NCBI GenBank assembly: GCA_024691425.1 | Contig: JAILNQ010000123.1 | Location: 62,001 to 126,000, forward strand | DNA: 64,000 bases | Reading direction: 5' to 3' | Source: Lachnospiraceae bacterium | GTDB lineage: Bacteria; Bacillota; Clostridia; Lachnospirales; Lachnospiraceae | Shown: in pieces, positions 34,428 through 43,057 of the stretch | Layout of the letters: each line of letters opens with the position of its first letter | Position numbering within the stretch: the first letter of the stretch is position 1 | Notes under the pieces: generated by a model | Database searches by the model: none | Told to the model about the DNA's origin: nothing | The model's input: only the letters and a program-made list of their open reading frames with translations | Position numbers and translations under genes: made by a program

Positions 34428-36633
34428 CCGTCACCCCTGTTTCGATCAGCGCCTCATCAAGGCTCGTGTACCGCTTCAGTTCATCCGCATTTTCTACCAT
34501 CTGCGCCACTGTCTCCTGCTTTCCGAGGATGACAACGCATTTTTTTGCCCTTGTCACCGCGGTGTACAGAAGATTCCTGTTGAACAGCTGCTTCGGGCCG
34601 GTAAGAAGCGGCAGTATGACCGCAGGGTACTCGCTTCCCTGGGACTTATGAATAGTCACTGCATATGCGAGCTCGAGCTCGTCAAGATTCGCAAAAGGAT
34701 AAAGAACTCTGCGGTCCTCCTCATACACGACCTCCATCATTTCTGAAAATTCGTCTATGGAACCGACAGTTCCCATATCTCCGTTGAAAACTCCGAGGCC
34801 TTTATCTACGGCTATTCCGTATTTGCCTATCGTCTCCCATTCAAGCTGGTAGTTGTTCCGTATCTGCATGATCTTGTCGCCTTCACGGAAAAGCGTGCCG
34901 CCGTATTCCTTCTCGCGCTTTGACGGTGACGGCGGATTCAGATACTTCTGCAGTATCGGATTGAGGCTCTCAACGCCGAGCGGCCCCTTTCTCATCGGTG
35001 TAAGCACCTGTATGTCAAACGGCCTGGCATTCACATACCCGGGCAGTTTGTCCTTTATGAGTGTTACCATGTTGCCGAGTATCTGGTCGACATCGGAACG
35101 TTTCAGCATGAAGAAATCACTGCTTTTGTTGTCGAGCTTCGGCATTGTTCCCGCATTTATCAGATGCGCATTCACTATAATGTCGCTCGCCTCATCCTGC
35201 CTGAATATCTTGTCAAGCTTCGTGACCGGAAAACAGCCTGATGAGATGATGTCCTTCAGAACGCTTCCCGGACCTACGGACGGGAGCTGATCGGTGTCGC
35301 CTACCATGATGAGGCGCGTTCCCGGAACGAGCGCCGAAAGCAGCGCCTTTAAAAGCGGCAGATCTACCATGGACATCTCATCTACTATGACAGTATCGAT
35401 CTCGAGAGGATTTTCATCGTTGTATTCGTATGAAAAAGCTCCTTCTCCTGATGGCGAAAGCCCTAGAAGCCTCTGGACTGTCGAGCTCTCGTAACCGGTC
35501 ATCTCTGACATTCTCTTCGCTGCCCTTCCGGTCGGTGCGGCAAGCGCAAAATCCTCTCCCGTAAGGCGCAGGTATTTTATGAGAACGTTTATTATCGTCG
35601 TCTTTCCGGTTCCCGGTCCTCCGGTTATAACGCTTACTCCGTTCGATATCGCAGAAACCGCGGCTTCTATCTGCTTTTCCTCTAGAGGCGTATCCTCATC
35701 CTCGAGGTCTTTTATCCTCTCCCTTATCCTGCCGGTCTGCGGATCGATCACTACATCAAGCCTGTTCAGCATGACCGCGCATCCTGTCTCCATGTAATAA
35801 AGCGGCGGAGAATACACCCTTGCAACGTCGTCCTTCATCTTGATGACGAGCTTTCTTTCCATTGCCATATTGCTGCATTCGGATCTGATAAAATCCTCTT
35901 CGACGTTAAGAAGCCTGACAGATCTTGCAATGAGCAGCTCCATAGGAACATAGATATGGCCCTCTGCCACCGCAAGCTGCAGGGCATATTTTATCCCGCT
36001 CCTTACACGGAATGCGCTTCCCCTGTCAAAGCCCGAAGCCATCGCTATCTCGTCGGCGGTCGAAAATCCCACGCCTTCGATATCCTCTGCAAGCCTGTAC
36101 GGATTCTGCTCCATGACATCATAAATGGCGCTTTTGTATTTCCTGTATATCTTATTTGCAAGATTGTTGGATATGCCGAACTTCTGAAGGAAGATCATGA
36201 CCTTGCGAAGATCCCTCATTTCAGCAAAGACTGCGCCGATCTCCTGCGCTTTTCTGGCCGATATGCCACGGACCTCAGCAAGAAGCTCGGGTTCTTCTTC
36301 CATCACACGGAACGTATCAGAAGAAAACCTGTCAACTATCCGTCCTGCAAGCGACGGACCTATGCCTTTTATCGCTCCCGAAGAAAGATATCTCAGTATG
36401 TCGGCTTCATCTTCTGACTCTATGGACTCATATTCAGTAAAAGCGAACTGCCTGCCGTACACATTGTGAACCGTATAGTCTCCGGAAAGCTTCACGCATT
36501 CCCCTTCCGAGGCGGCATGCAAAGCACCGACACAGGTTATTTCTTCTGTGTCGGTGGCAAGTTCGAATACCGTATATCCGTTATCCCTGTTGGAATAAAT
36601 GATGTGCTTGATGTAACCGGAAAGTATTTCCAT
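34417..36633 (-). CDS. recD2: RecD2-type 5'-3' DNA helicase
   Basis: A 738-residue SF1B helicase. The N-terminal region has an OB-like start (GYIKHIIYSNRDNGYTVFEL) and a pair of helix-hairpin-helix elements typical of RecD2 (KGIGPSLAGRIVDRF, RGISARKAQEIG). Walker A is GGPGTGKTT at about 338-346, Walker B region IVDEMSMVDLPLL, motif III MVGDTDQLPSVGPG, and the C-terminal UvrD-like part has YAVTIHKSQGSEYPAV. RecD2 acts without RecBC in repair and fork maintenance. The ATG overlaps the stop codon of the flgJ-like gene (TAATG), so a DNA-repair helicase is coupled to flagellar rod genes. Confidence 0.93.
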   Translation of the reverse strand: MEILSGYIKHIIYSNRDNGYTVFELATDTEEITCVGALHAASEGECVKLSGDYTVHNVYGRQFAFTEYESIESEDEADILRYLSSGAIKGIGPSLAGRIVDRFSSDTFRVMEEEPELLAEVRGISARKAQEIGAVFAEMRDLRKVMIFLQKFGISNNLANKIYRKYKSAIYDVMEQNPYRLAEDIEGVGFSTADEIAMASGFDRGSAFRVRSGIKYALQLAVAEGHIYVPMELLIARSVRLLNVEEDFIRSECSNMAMERKLVIKMKDDVARVYSPPLYYMETGCAVMLNRLDVVIDPQTGRIRERIKDLEDEDTPLEEKQIEAAVSAISNGVSVITGGPGTGKTTIINVLIKYLRLTGEDFALAAPTGRAAKRMSEMTGYESSTVQRLLGLSPSGEGAFSYEYNDENPLEIDTVIVDEMSMVDLPLLKALLSALVPGTRLIMVGDTDQLPSVGPGSVLKDIISSGCFPVTKLDKIFRQDEASDIIVNAHLINAGTMPKLDNKSSDFFMLKRSDVDQILGNMVTLIKDKLPGYVNARPFDIQVLTPMRKGPLGVESLNPILQKYLNPPSPSKREKEYGGTLFREGDKIMQIRNNYQLEWETIGKYGIAVDKGLGVFNGDMGTVGSIDEFSEMMEVVYEEDRRVLYPFANLDELELAYAVTIHKSQGSEYPAVILPLLTGPKQLFNRNLLYTAVTRAKKCVVILGKQETVAQMVENADELKRYTSLDEALIETGVTDEN

Positions 36634-36980
36634 TATTCCTGAATTGAATAGTTCCTCTTCATCTGCTCATAGAGCTGCTGTGCGAGAGTATTGCTTCCGC
36701 CTCCGCTCTGATTGACGATGTCCTTGCTGTATTCGGCAATGAGGTTTTCCTTGTAGTAATCGATCAGAGTGTGGTTGGCGTCTGAATCATCGGAGGGCAC
36801 CATAGCCTTCTCCATGTTCTTGAAGACCTGCTCATAGAAATATGCTTCAAACTGCTTGCAGGCTTCGAGCAGCTCGTCATCGCTGTTCCTGCTGTTCGTT
36901 CCCTGGAGAGTTCTCTCAAGATTGCTCGCCTTTGATGCAGTTGAAGTTAAATAATCACTGTATAAGCTGCCTATATCCAT
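36633..36980 (-). CDS. FlgJ-type rod-binding protein without muramidase domain
   Basis: About 115 residues matching the N-terminal rod-binding domain of FlgJ: LLEACKQFEAYFYEQVFKNM is the conserved core, followed by YYKENLIAEYSKDIV. In Gammaproteobacteria this domain caps the growing rod and is joined to a peptidoglycan hydrolase; here only the capping part exists. The ATG at 36980 has AGAGGTGAT just upstream and is preferred to a GTG at 36989, although the latter would overlap flgG as GTGA. Placed directly after two rod proteins, it most likely helps assemble the flagellar rod through the cell wall. Confidence 0.85.
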   Translation of the reverse strand: MDIGSLYSDYLTSTASKASNLERTLQGTNSRNSDDELLEACKQFEAYFYEQVFKNMEKAMVPSDDSDANHTLIDYYKENLIAEYSKDIVNQSGGGSNTLAQQLYEQMKRNYSIQE

Positions 36981-36985
36981 TAAGA

Positions 36986-37804
36986 TCACCTCTTAAGTTC
37001 GTTAGCTACCTGGAGCATTGAATCCGATGTCGTGATGACTTTCGAATTGAGCTCGTACGCACGCTGCGCGATTATCAGATTGACCATCTCATCCGCTACC
37101 TGAACGTTTGATGCTTCTAAATATCCCTGTCTGATCTCGGACTTCGTAAGCGCTCCGTTCGTTGCCTCATTAAGTGCCGGCCCGGATGCCTCTGTCGGAA
37201 GATACATCGTACCGCCCGTCTTGAAAAGTCCGCTCGCATTCTGGAACTGGAACATTCCTATCTGCATTCCCGGTATCGGCTGCTGGTTGTTGTTCGCATC
37301 AGGATAAGTGAGCTGTCCGCTCGCATCTACCTGAACCTTGCTCGAAATGTAATCCGCAGGGATCGTTATGGGCTGTCCTGTCGTATTGAGAACGGGATAA
37401 CCGTCAGAAGACGTCAGCCACATCTGGTTGCCCGGGCCGATCGCGAAGTGAAAATCACCGTTACGGGTGTACATCGTCTGTCCGTTGTTCTGAAGAGCAA
37501 AGAATCCCTCGCCGCTTATCGCGAAGCTCGTTGTGCTCTCCGATGCCTGGAATGCACCCTGCGTGAACTCTGATGTGATCGCCGCATTTCTTACGCCGAG
37601 TCCGACCTGTGCACCGACAGGCTTCTGGATTCCGTTAGCCGTAGTTGTTCTCGTCTGGATCTCCTGGTACAGAAGTGATTTGAACTCATTCTGTTCTGTC
37701 TTGTATCCGACGGTATTGACGTTCGCTAAGTTGTTCGCGATAGTATCAACGTTCGTCTGCTGTGCGATCATTCCTGATGCACCGCTCCAAAGTGCTCTGA
37801 CCAT
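36986..37804 (-). CDS. flgG: Flagellar basal-body rod protein FlgG (FlhP-like)
   Basis: A 272-residue rod protein. The N-terminus has MIAQQTNVDTIANNLANVNT, the rod/hook family signature, and the C-terminus has QGYLEASNVQVADEMVNLII and RAYELNSKVI, which form the coiled-coil core of the rod. The middle holds SFAISGEGFFAL and TMYTRNGDFHF. It builds the distal rod that links basal body to hook. The order mbl, then two rod genes, matches mbl-flhO-flhP of Bacillus subtilis, so flhP is the likely orthologue. AAGGAGG stands 5 bases before the ATG. Confidence 0.92.
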   Translation of the reverse strand: MVRALWSGASGMIAQQTNVDTIANNLANVNTVGYKTEQNEFKSLLYQEIQTRTTTANGIQKPVGAQVGLGVRNAAITSEFTQGAFQASESTTSFAISGEGFFALQNNGQTMYTRNGDFHFAIGPGNQMWLTSSDGYPVLNTTGQPITIPADYISSKVQVDASGQLTYPDANNNQQPIPGMQIGMFQFQNASGLFKTGGTMYLPTEASGPALNEATNGALTKSEIRQGYLEASNVQVADEMVNLIIAQRAYELNSKVITTSDSMLQVANELKR

Positions 37805-37844
37805 ATCTTCCTCCTTATCTTCAGATACCTTCAGTTCTTAATCT

Positions 37845-38618
37845 TTATACTTTACCAAGGTCATTGACTGCTACTTCTAAAGTCTCGTTATGTGCCTGTA
37901 TCATCTTCTGGTTCGTCTCGTAGGCTCTCTGATAGTTGATCAGATTGACCATTTCCTTGACTGTCTGAACGTTAGATGCCTCGAGCATTCCGTTATAGAT
38001 GGTCGCGACGGAATCGATCGGCGTAGCGCCTTCAATGACATCATAGTAGTTCTCGCCGTATTTCTTCAGGTAATTGTAATCCTCGAAGTCCTGAATCTGT
38101 ATAGTCGCGACGGCGTTGCCGTTCTGATATATCGTTCCGTCAAGTCCCATGGTGGGCTTTACGAGAGGATCGAGAGTTATGTGCTGTCCGGCGGTGTCGA
38201 GCACGTAATCTCCGTTCTTGTTCACGAGATTGCCGGCAGAGTTTACTATGAAATCTCCGGCTCTCGTGTATTTGGTAGATACCGTGCCGTCCTTGCCCGT
38301 GAATTCAATCGCGAAGAAGCCTTTGCCCGAAAGGGCCATATCGTAATCGTTTCCCGTAGTGATGAAGGAGCCTTCCGAGTAGTCAGTATAGGTCTCGCCT
38401 ATCTTGACACCTAAATTCATGGCTCCGAGCCTCCTTGCGGCAAACGGTTCGGATGTATCTTTGATCTTGTATGCCAGAACGTCATAAAACGATTCTGATG
38501 TGGACCCCTCGGCCTTGAAGCCGGTGGTCGACGAATTGGCCAGATTGTTAGCGAGCACATCTACCCTTCTCTGCTCGTTTATCATTCCGGTTGCTGATGT
38601 GTACAGTCCCTTTACCAT
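37845..38618 (-). CDS. flhO: Flagellar hook-basal body protein, FlgF/FlhO-like
   Basis: A 257-residue rod protein, shorter than its downstream neighbour. It begins MVKGLYTSATGMINEQRRVD with LANNLANSSTTGFKAEGS, contains DMALSGKGFFAIEF and TKYTRAGDFIVNSAGNLVNK, and ends with GMLEASNVQTVKEMVNLINY and AYETNQKMIQAH. These are the D0/D1 elements of proximal rod proteins. It follows mbl by 35 bases with GGGGAG before the ATG, in the arrangement found in Bacillus. Exported by the flagellar type III apparatus, hence no signal peptide. Confidence 0.9.
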   Translation of the reverse strand: MVKGLYTSATGMINEQRRVDVLANNLANSSTTGFKAEGSTSESFYDVLAYKIKDTSEPFAARRLGAMNLGVKIGETYTDYSEGSFITTGNDYDMALSGKGFFAIEFTGKDGTVSTKYTRAGDFIVNSAGNLVNKNGDYVLDTAGQHITLDPLVKPTMGLDGTIYQNGNAVATIQIQDFEDYNYLKKYGENYYDVIEGATPIDSVATIYNGMLEASNVQTVKEMVNLINYQRAYETNQKMIQAHNETLEVAVNDLGKV

Positions 38619-38653
38619 TCATACTCCCCTTTTCAAATGTAAATTGCTGTATA

Positions 38654-39652
38654 TCAGTTAACGCTTTCGGTATATCCGGCCAGGAATTCTACGTACTTTC
38701 CGGTTCCTATCGCAACGGCCGTCATCGGATCTTCCGCCGTCATCGTATTGATACCTGTCTTGTACGCTATCAGGTCTTCAAGTCCCCGAAGAAGGCTTCC
38801 GCCTCCTGTAAGAACTATTCCCCTTGCCGCTATATCTGCCGCAAGTTCGGGAGGCGTCTTCTCAAGAACTGAATGTATCGCCTCAACGACCTGTCCTGTT
38901 GTATCCCTCAGCGCTTCCTCTGTCTCCTCTGACGAAACCTTAACGGTTCTCGGAAGGCCTGTTACAAGGTTACGTCCCGTAACCTCAAGGTACTCTATCT
39001 CCGGGCGTTTGAACGCCGTACCTATCTTTATCTTGATATCTTCGGCTGTATTGTCTCCGATCAGAAGGTTGTGCTTCTTTCTCATGTATCTGACGATAGC
39101 TTCGTCAAAATCATCGCCTGCAACCTTTATCGAAGTGGATACTACGGCTCCTCCGAGCGAGATGACCGCGATATCCGTTGTACCTCCGCCAATATCTACT
39201 ATCATGTTGCCGCAGGGCCTGCCTATGTCTATTCCGGCACCTATAGCCGCGGCGATCGGTTCCTCTATGATCTCAACATATCTGGCACCTGCCTGATATG
39301 TAGCATCCTCAACCGCTTTCTTCTCAACTTCGGTAACGCCTGAAGGAACGCATACGCTGATCCTCGGCTTACGGAAGTTCTTTCTTCCTACAGCCTTCTG
39401 TATGAAATACTTGAGCATCTTCTCGGTTGTCGTGTAATCCGAGATAACTCCCTGACGTAACGGTCTTATTGCAACTATATTGCCCGGCGTCCTTCCGAGC
39501 ATCATCCTCGCTTCCTCACCGATGGCCCTTATCGTGTTGGTGTCGGTGTCAAGAGCTATAACAGAAGGCTCTTTGAGCACAACGCCCCGCCCCCTTACAT
39601 ATACGAGCACGCTGGCCGTTCCGAGGTCTATACCTATATCCGAGTAAAGCAT
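38654..39652 (-). CDS. mbl: MreB-family cell-shape actin, Mbl-like
   Basis: A 332-residue bacterial actin. IGIDLGTASVLVYVRGRGVV is the phosphate-1 loop, VDIGGGTTDIAVISLGG the phosphate-2 loop, and IVLTGGGSLLRGLEDLI the adenosine motif. It polymerises on the inner membrane face and guides cell-wall insertion along the long axis. Being first in an operon with two rod proteins, it corresponds to mbl rather than mreB, which normally precedes mreCD. AAAGGGG lies 6 bases before the ATG and a clear sigma-A promoter precedes it. Confidence 0.92.
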   Translation of the reverse strand: MLYSDIGIDLGTASVLVYVRGRGVVLKEPSVIALDTDTNTIRAIGEEARMMLGRTPGNIVAIRPLRQGVISDYTTTEKMLKYFIQKAVGRKNFRKPRISVCVPSGVTEVEKKAVEDATYQAGARYVEIIEEPIAAAIGAGIDIGRPCGNMIVDIGGGTTDIAVISLGGAVVSTSIKVAGDDFDEAIVRYMRKKHNLLIGDNTAEDIKIKIGTAFKRPEIEYLEVTGRNLVTGLPRTVKVSSEETEEALRDTTGQVVEAIHSVLEKTPPELAADIAARGIVLTGGGSLLRGLEDLIAYKTGINTMTAEDPMTAVAIGTGKYVEFLAGYTESVN

Positions 39653-39696
39653 GTTATTCCCCTTTCAACGCTTTTTAACAAACTTTTACGGACTAT

Positions 39697-39725
39697 AGTA
39701 TAACTCAAAGCGGTATGATTTTCAA
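39697..39725 (-). promoter_or_regulatory. Sigma-A promoter of the mbl operon
   Basis: On the minus strand TTGAAA (39725-39720), a 17-base spacer and TATACT (39702-39697) precede mbl by about 45 bases. It lies just downstream of the terminator that closes the previous operon, so this is the evident start of the mbl-to-cdaR transcript. Confidence 0.75.
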
Positions 39726-39748
39726 TTCAAAAAGTTCCTGTTGCGCAT

Positions 39749-39796
39749 ACATAAAAGCAGCATAAAACAGGATCGGTTCCATCCGTTTTACGCTGC
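39749..39796 (-). terminator. Intrinsic terminator closing the uvrB-uvrA glycan operon
   Basis: Arms 39796-39781 and 39773-39757 pair over 16 positions with one mismatch and one bulged base around a 7-base loop. On the minus strand the hairpin is followed by CTTTTATG, a short T-rich tail. It stands about 55 bases after the stop codon of the last glycosyltransferase gene (39852) and just before the mbl promoter. The stem is long; the T tract is short. Confidence 0.75.
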
Positions 39797-39851
39797 TTCC
39801 CTGCATGTCTGATATATATATCGGACAATGTATGAAAAACTTTAGCAAGAA

Positions 39852-40976
39852 TCAGCCGAAAATAGTTCTGTAGCCCGATTTTGTTACCGAGCGTTCATTT
39901 ACCGCACTGATGTAGGAATAACATTTTTCCTGCATCTTCATGAGTTCTTCTTCAGGCATGGCGGCAAGCTCTTCAATAGCCTTCACGTATGCCATGACAT
40001 CAGAGCATACGTAGCCGCAGCCTTTTTCATTAAAATCGAGCCATGGGGTTGTATCGCTTACTATCGGCACACATCCTGCAGAAAGGCTCTCCGCTATGAC
40101 ATGGCCGTAGTTTTCTCCGAGAGTCGGAAACAGGAACGCATCATAAGATGCAAAGATCTGCGGGACCTTCGTGCTGTCGGCTTCGCCCTTGTATTCCCAC
40201 TTGCAGTAAGGATGGGTTTTCTTAAGCCTGTCGAGCTTGTCAAGACACTGTCTCAGGTATGCCCCATCTTCCGGCGTTCCGTATATGTCAAGCTTTATAT
40301 GGATGTTCTCATCGGCCAGTCTTAATATGTCGGGTATAGCATCAAGATTTTTCTTGCGCGATATGCGCGACAGGAATACGAGCTTCAGCGCGCCTTCCTC
40401 TTTGATGTGTGAATGCTCCGTTGTGCCGCGTCTCGGAAGGTCCGCCGCTATCACGCATCTGCTGTCATTCCCGACTATCGCGCCAAGCTCCTTCGCCTCA
40501 CGCATGGACGTTACCGACCAGGTGACCAAGCGGAACATCCCGGATTTTTTCATATATGCTATGTAGAGCTTCTTCTTGAGGCCTTTTATACGGAAGGCTT
40601 CAGGAGAGAACGAACCCATAGATGCGACATAAAGCGGAGCTTTGATCTTCCCGCTCTTCTTAAGGCCCATGGCCATGCGTGAATAATCTCCGTACGGTCC
40701 GCACACGTACACAACATCCGCGTCTTCGCCAAGGAACTCGATCACATCCTCGGAAAAAGCCGGGACATACCAGACTTTCGCTTTCCCGACCTGGTTGTAC
40801 CCGTCAGTTCTGATGTCCGGATAAGGAACCGTATCCCCGTGGTCCCGGTCCAGGCACATTATACGGAAATCGTATTCATCGCCCATCCACTCGGTGAGAT
40901 TCTCTATCGAGCGGACCGGACCTCCGTCACGGTATCCGGGCAGATATCTTCCTGTAATGATAAGGATTTTTCTCAT
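39852..40976 (-). CDS. GT4 family glycosyltransferase
   Basis: A 374-residue GT-B enzyme. The start RKILIITGRYLPGYRDGGPV with its glycine-rich acceptor loop, and later SRISRKKNLDAI, IYGTPEDGAYLR and FLFPTLGENYGHVIAESLSA (holding the E-x7-E donor site) are standard GT4 landmarks. The acidic N-terminal segment (WMGDEYDFRIMCLDRDHGDT) resembles transferases that act on nonulosonate or fucosamine glycans, but this is weak. It is the final gene of the second glycan cluster, 21 bases after the GT2 gene and just before a terminator. Cytoplasmic membrane-associated. Confidence 0.87.
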   Translation of the reverse strand: MRKILIITGRYLPGYRDGGPVRSIENLTEWMGDEYDFRIMCLDRDHGDTVPYPDIRTDGYNQVGKAKVWYVPAFSEDVIEFLGEDADVVYVCGPYGDYSRMAMGLKKSGKIKAPLYVASMGSFSPEAFRIKGLKKKLYIAYMKKSGMFRLVTWSVTSMREAKELGAIVGNDSRCVIAADLPRRGTTEHSHIKEEGALKLVFLSRISRKKNLDAIPDILRLADENIHIKLDIYGTPEDGAYLRQCLDKLDRLKKTHPYCKWEYKGEADSTKVPQIFASYDAFLFPTLGENYGHVIAESLSAGCVPIVSDTTPWLDFNEKGCGYVCSDVMAYVKAIEELAAMPEEELMKMQEKCYSYISAVNERSVTKSGYRTIFG

Positions 40977-40997
40977 GTTTCACCTGCCGAATGAGAA

Positions 40998-41867
40998 TTA
41001 AGTCCTGTTTTTGCCTCTTTGTTTTTCTGCTTCGAAAATTTTCGCGTCCACGAGGAATCTGTACCAGTAGGCCTGCATGAAGCAGAATATCTTTCCTTCT
41101 CTTCCGTCGAGGAATCCGAAGCGGATGTAATAGCGGTAGAAATAATACGCATATGCACGGAATCCGGCAGGAAGCCTGTAATAGATCTTCCAGCGCAGGA
41201 ATCTCTTGAACTTAGCCTTCGCATCAAGAGCATGCTCGCCCGAAAGTCCGGTAGCTTCCTTCGACTCTACGCTATTGAAGTAATCCTGCATCTCCCTCGT
41301 CGAATAGCCGTTGTGCTTATCTATCCAGGCCGTCAGCCCTTTATCGTCGTGGTGCAGGCTGTCATGCACAACCTCAACGCTTCTGCCTTCGAAAAGAACG
41401 CAGTGCTCGTCCATGCACCTGTCCTCTATGTTGCCTTTGCCGTACTTGAAAAGAAGAAGCTTCCTCAGGGGATAGACACCCCCATGGCGGATCGCCCTGC
41501 CCATGAAGTTCACCTCGAACCTCACGACTATGCCGTTAACGTCCGTGTCCTCATTCTCGTTGCAGAGCTTCTCTATCTCTTTCGCAGATTCTTCCGTCAG
41601 CTCCTCGTCAGCATCGAAGCGGAACACCCACTTCGTCTGAATGTTTCCGTTCTCCATAGCATAAAGGAACTGCTTCGCGTACAGGAACGGACTCATCTCA
41701 TTTACCATCACCTCTGCGCCGAGAGCCTCTGCGGCCGCAGCAGTTCCGTCCGTGCTTCCCGAATCAACGACGATTATCCTCTTCACTATCGGCTTGATGG
41801 AGAGGATGCATTTTCTTATATTCACTTCTTCGTTCTTCGTCAGGATTATCGCGGTAATGTCTGCCAT
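40998..41867 (-). CDS. GT2 family glycosyltransferase, WaaE/KdtX-like
   Basis: A 289-residue GT-A protein with ITAIILTKNEEVNIRKCI, IIVVDSGSTDGTAAAAEAL and the acidic motif VFRFDADEELTEES. The C-terminal half has the pattern RKLLLFKYGKGNIED and HDSLHHDDKGLTAWIDKHNG followed by basic and aromatic residues. This is typical of the WaaE/KdtX branch, which adds glucose or related sugars to lipid-linked acceptors. It sits between two GT4 genes. The precise sugar is unknown. Confidence 0.87.
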   Translation of the reverse strand: MADITAIILTKNEEVNIRKCILSIKPIVKRIIVVDSGSTDGTAAAAEALGAEVMVNEMSPFLYAKQFLYAMENGNIQTKWVFRFDADEELTEESAKEIEKLCNENEDTDVNGIVVRFEVNFMGRAIRHGGVYPLRKLLLFKYGKGNIEDRCMDEHCVLFEGRSVEVVHDSLHHDDKGLTAWIDKHNGYSTREMQDYFNSVESKEATGLSGEHALDAKAKFKRFLRWKIYYRLPAGFRAYAYYFYRYYIRFGFLDGREGKIFCFMQAYWYRFLVDAKIFEAEKQRGKNRT

Positions 41868-41878
41868 TTTACTTTCCT

Positions 41879-43057
41879 TTACTCGGACAGAAGTTTTTCT
41901 ATGAGATCAACATGGTTCTTCTTCGTGAAATGAAGGTTGTAATACTTTCTTGAATTTTCGCCCATGCGGGCAAAATCATTTTGGGCGGCCATCTTATCGG
42001 CGAGCTCGGCAAGCGCCTTCTCATCGCCTGCGGGAGCGCACAGTCCGCATCCGCTCTCTTCAATGACGGTCTTCGTCTCACCGTCCGCGGCAGCTATGAC
42101 CGCTTTGCCTGCTGCCATGTATGACTGGATCTTGCCGGGGAGCGTATAGCTTATCATGCCTCCGGCGAGGGTCACTATCATCGCATCTGCCATGCTGTAG
42201 AACTTCGGCATCTCTTCAACCGGAAGCCGTCCGTAGAAAATCACCTTATCGGTTTTCATGTCTTCAGCAAGCTTCTTGCACGCCTCAAGAGCGAACCCAT
42301 CACCTACGATATGCCATCTGATCCGCTCATCGGAAGCGAGCGCGGCAGCCTTCACGATCGTCTCAACGCTCTGCATCATTCCGATGTTACCGGCAAAGAC
42401 GTAATCTATGGTTTCTTTATCGCCGGTCTCGGCCTCGATATCCGAGAAAAGCTCATCCGCAAACTGCGGAATGTGCATGTATTTTTTATCTTTGAGACCG
42501 AGCTGGCCAGAAAAATAATCTCCGAATTTACGCGAAGTATATCCTATCGCGGCGGCCCCTTTATATATCCTGATGCTGACGGATCTCATGAACCTGAAGA
42601 ACAGGCTTTCCCTGCTTATCCCGAGACTTGTAAGACTTTCGGGCCAGAGGTCGAGACAGTAGATCATGATCTTCTTTGTCTTCGAGAACCACTTTGCGAC
42701 ATAAGCCGGGATCGCCATCAGAACAGGTGAGAGCTGATAGACGAAGATCACGTCGAAATCCTTTTTCATCGTAAACGCAGTAAATCCGGCGTGCCAGACG
42801 AACGATACATAGTTCATGGCAAGCCCTGCTTTCCCGGGTTTTCTCGGGCGCTCTTTTACACGGATCACCTTCACTTTGTTGACAGTTTCCCTGCGGTGCT
42901 TCCTGCCCCTGTATTCCTCCGGAATTACGCCCATCGGATAGTTCGGAAGACCGGTGAGCACCGTGACTTCATGTCCGCGCGCGGCAAGCTCCTCGCATAC
43001 TTCATGTATGCGGAAAGGCTCCGGATGATAGTATTGGCAGACCGTTAAAATCTTCAT
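41879..43057 (-). CDS. GT4 family glycosyltransferase, WcaI/WbuB-like
   Basis: A 392-residue GT-B enzyme. The beginning KILTVCQYYHPEPFRIHEVC followed by LAARGHEVTVLTGLPNYPMG is diagnostic for the WcaI/WbuB branch, which in Escherichia transfers FucNAc or fucose. Further on are YCLDLWPESLTSLGI, VFAGNIGMMQSVETIV, and KIQSYMAAGKAVIAA with the donor-site acids. WbuB and CapL relatives often follow a PglC/CapM-type initiating enzyme, as here. It overlaps the upstream reductase gene by 4 bp (ATGA). An N-acetylfucosamine transfer is therefore a reasonable guess. Confidence 0.87.
   Translation of the reverse strand: MKILTVCQYYHPEPFRIHEVCEELAARGHEVTVLTGLPNYPMGVIPEEYRGRKHRRETVNKVKVIRVKERPRKPGKAGLAMNYVSFVWHAGFTAFTMKKDFDVIFVYQLSPVLMAIPAYVAKWFSKTKKIMIYCLDLWPESLTSLGISRESLFFRFMRSVSIRIYKGAAAIGYTSRKFGDYFSGQLGLKDKKYMHIPQFADELFSDIEAETGDKETIDYVFAGNIGMMQSVETIVKAAALASDERIRWHIVGDGFALEACKKLAEDMKTDKVIFYGRLPVEEMPKFYSMADAMIVTLAGGMISYTLPGKIQSYMAAGKAVIAAADGETKTVIEESGCGLCAPAGDEKALAELADKMAAQNDFARMGENSRKYYNLHFTKKNHVDLIEKLLSE

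Noticed and set aside
41019-41933. Open frame of 304 codons on the plus strand
   Set aside because: Antisense to a clear GT2 gene and spanning its intergenic gap; no protein features.
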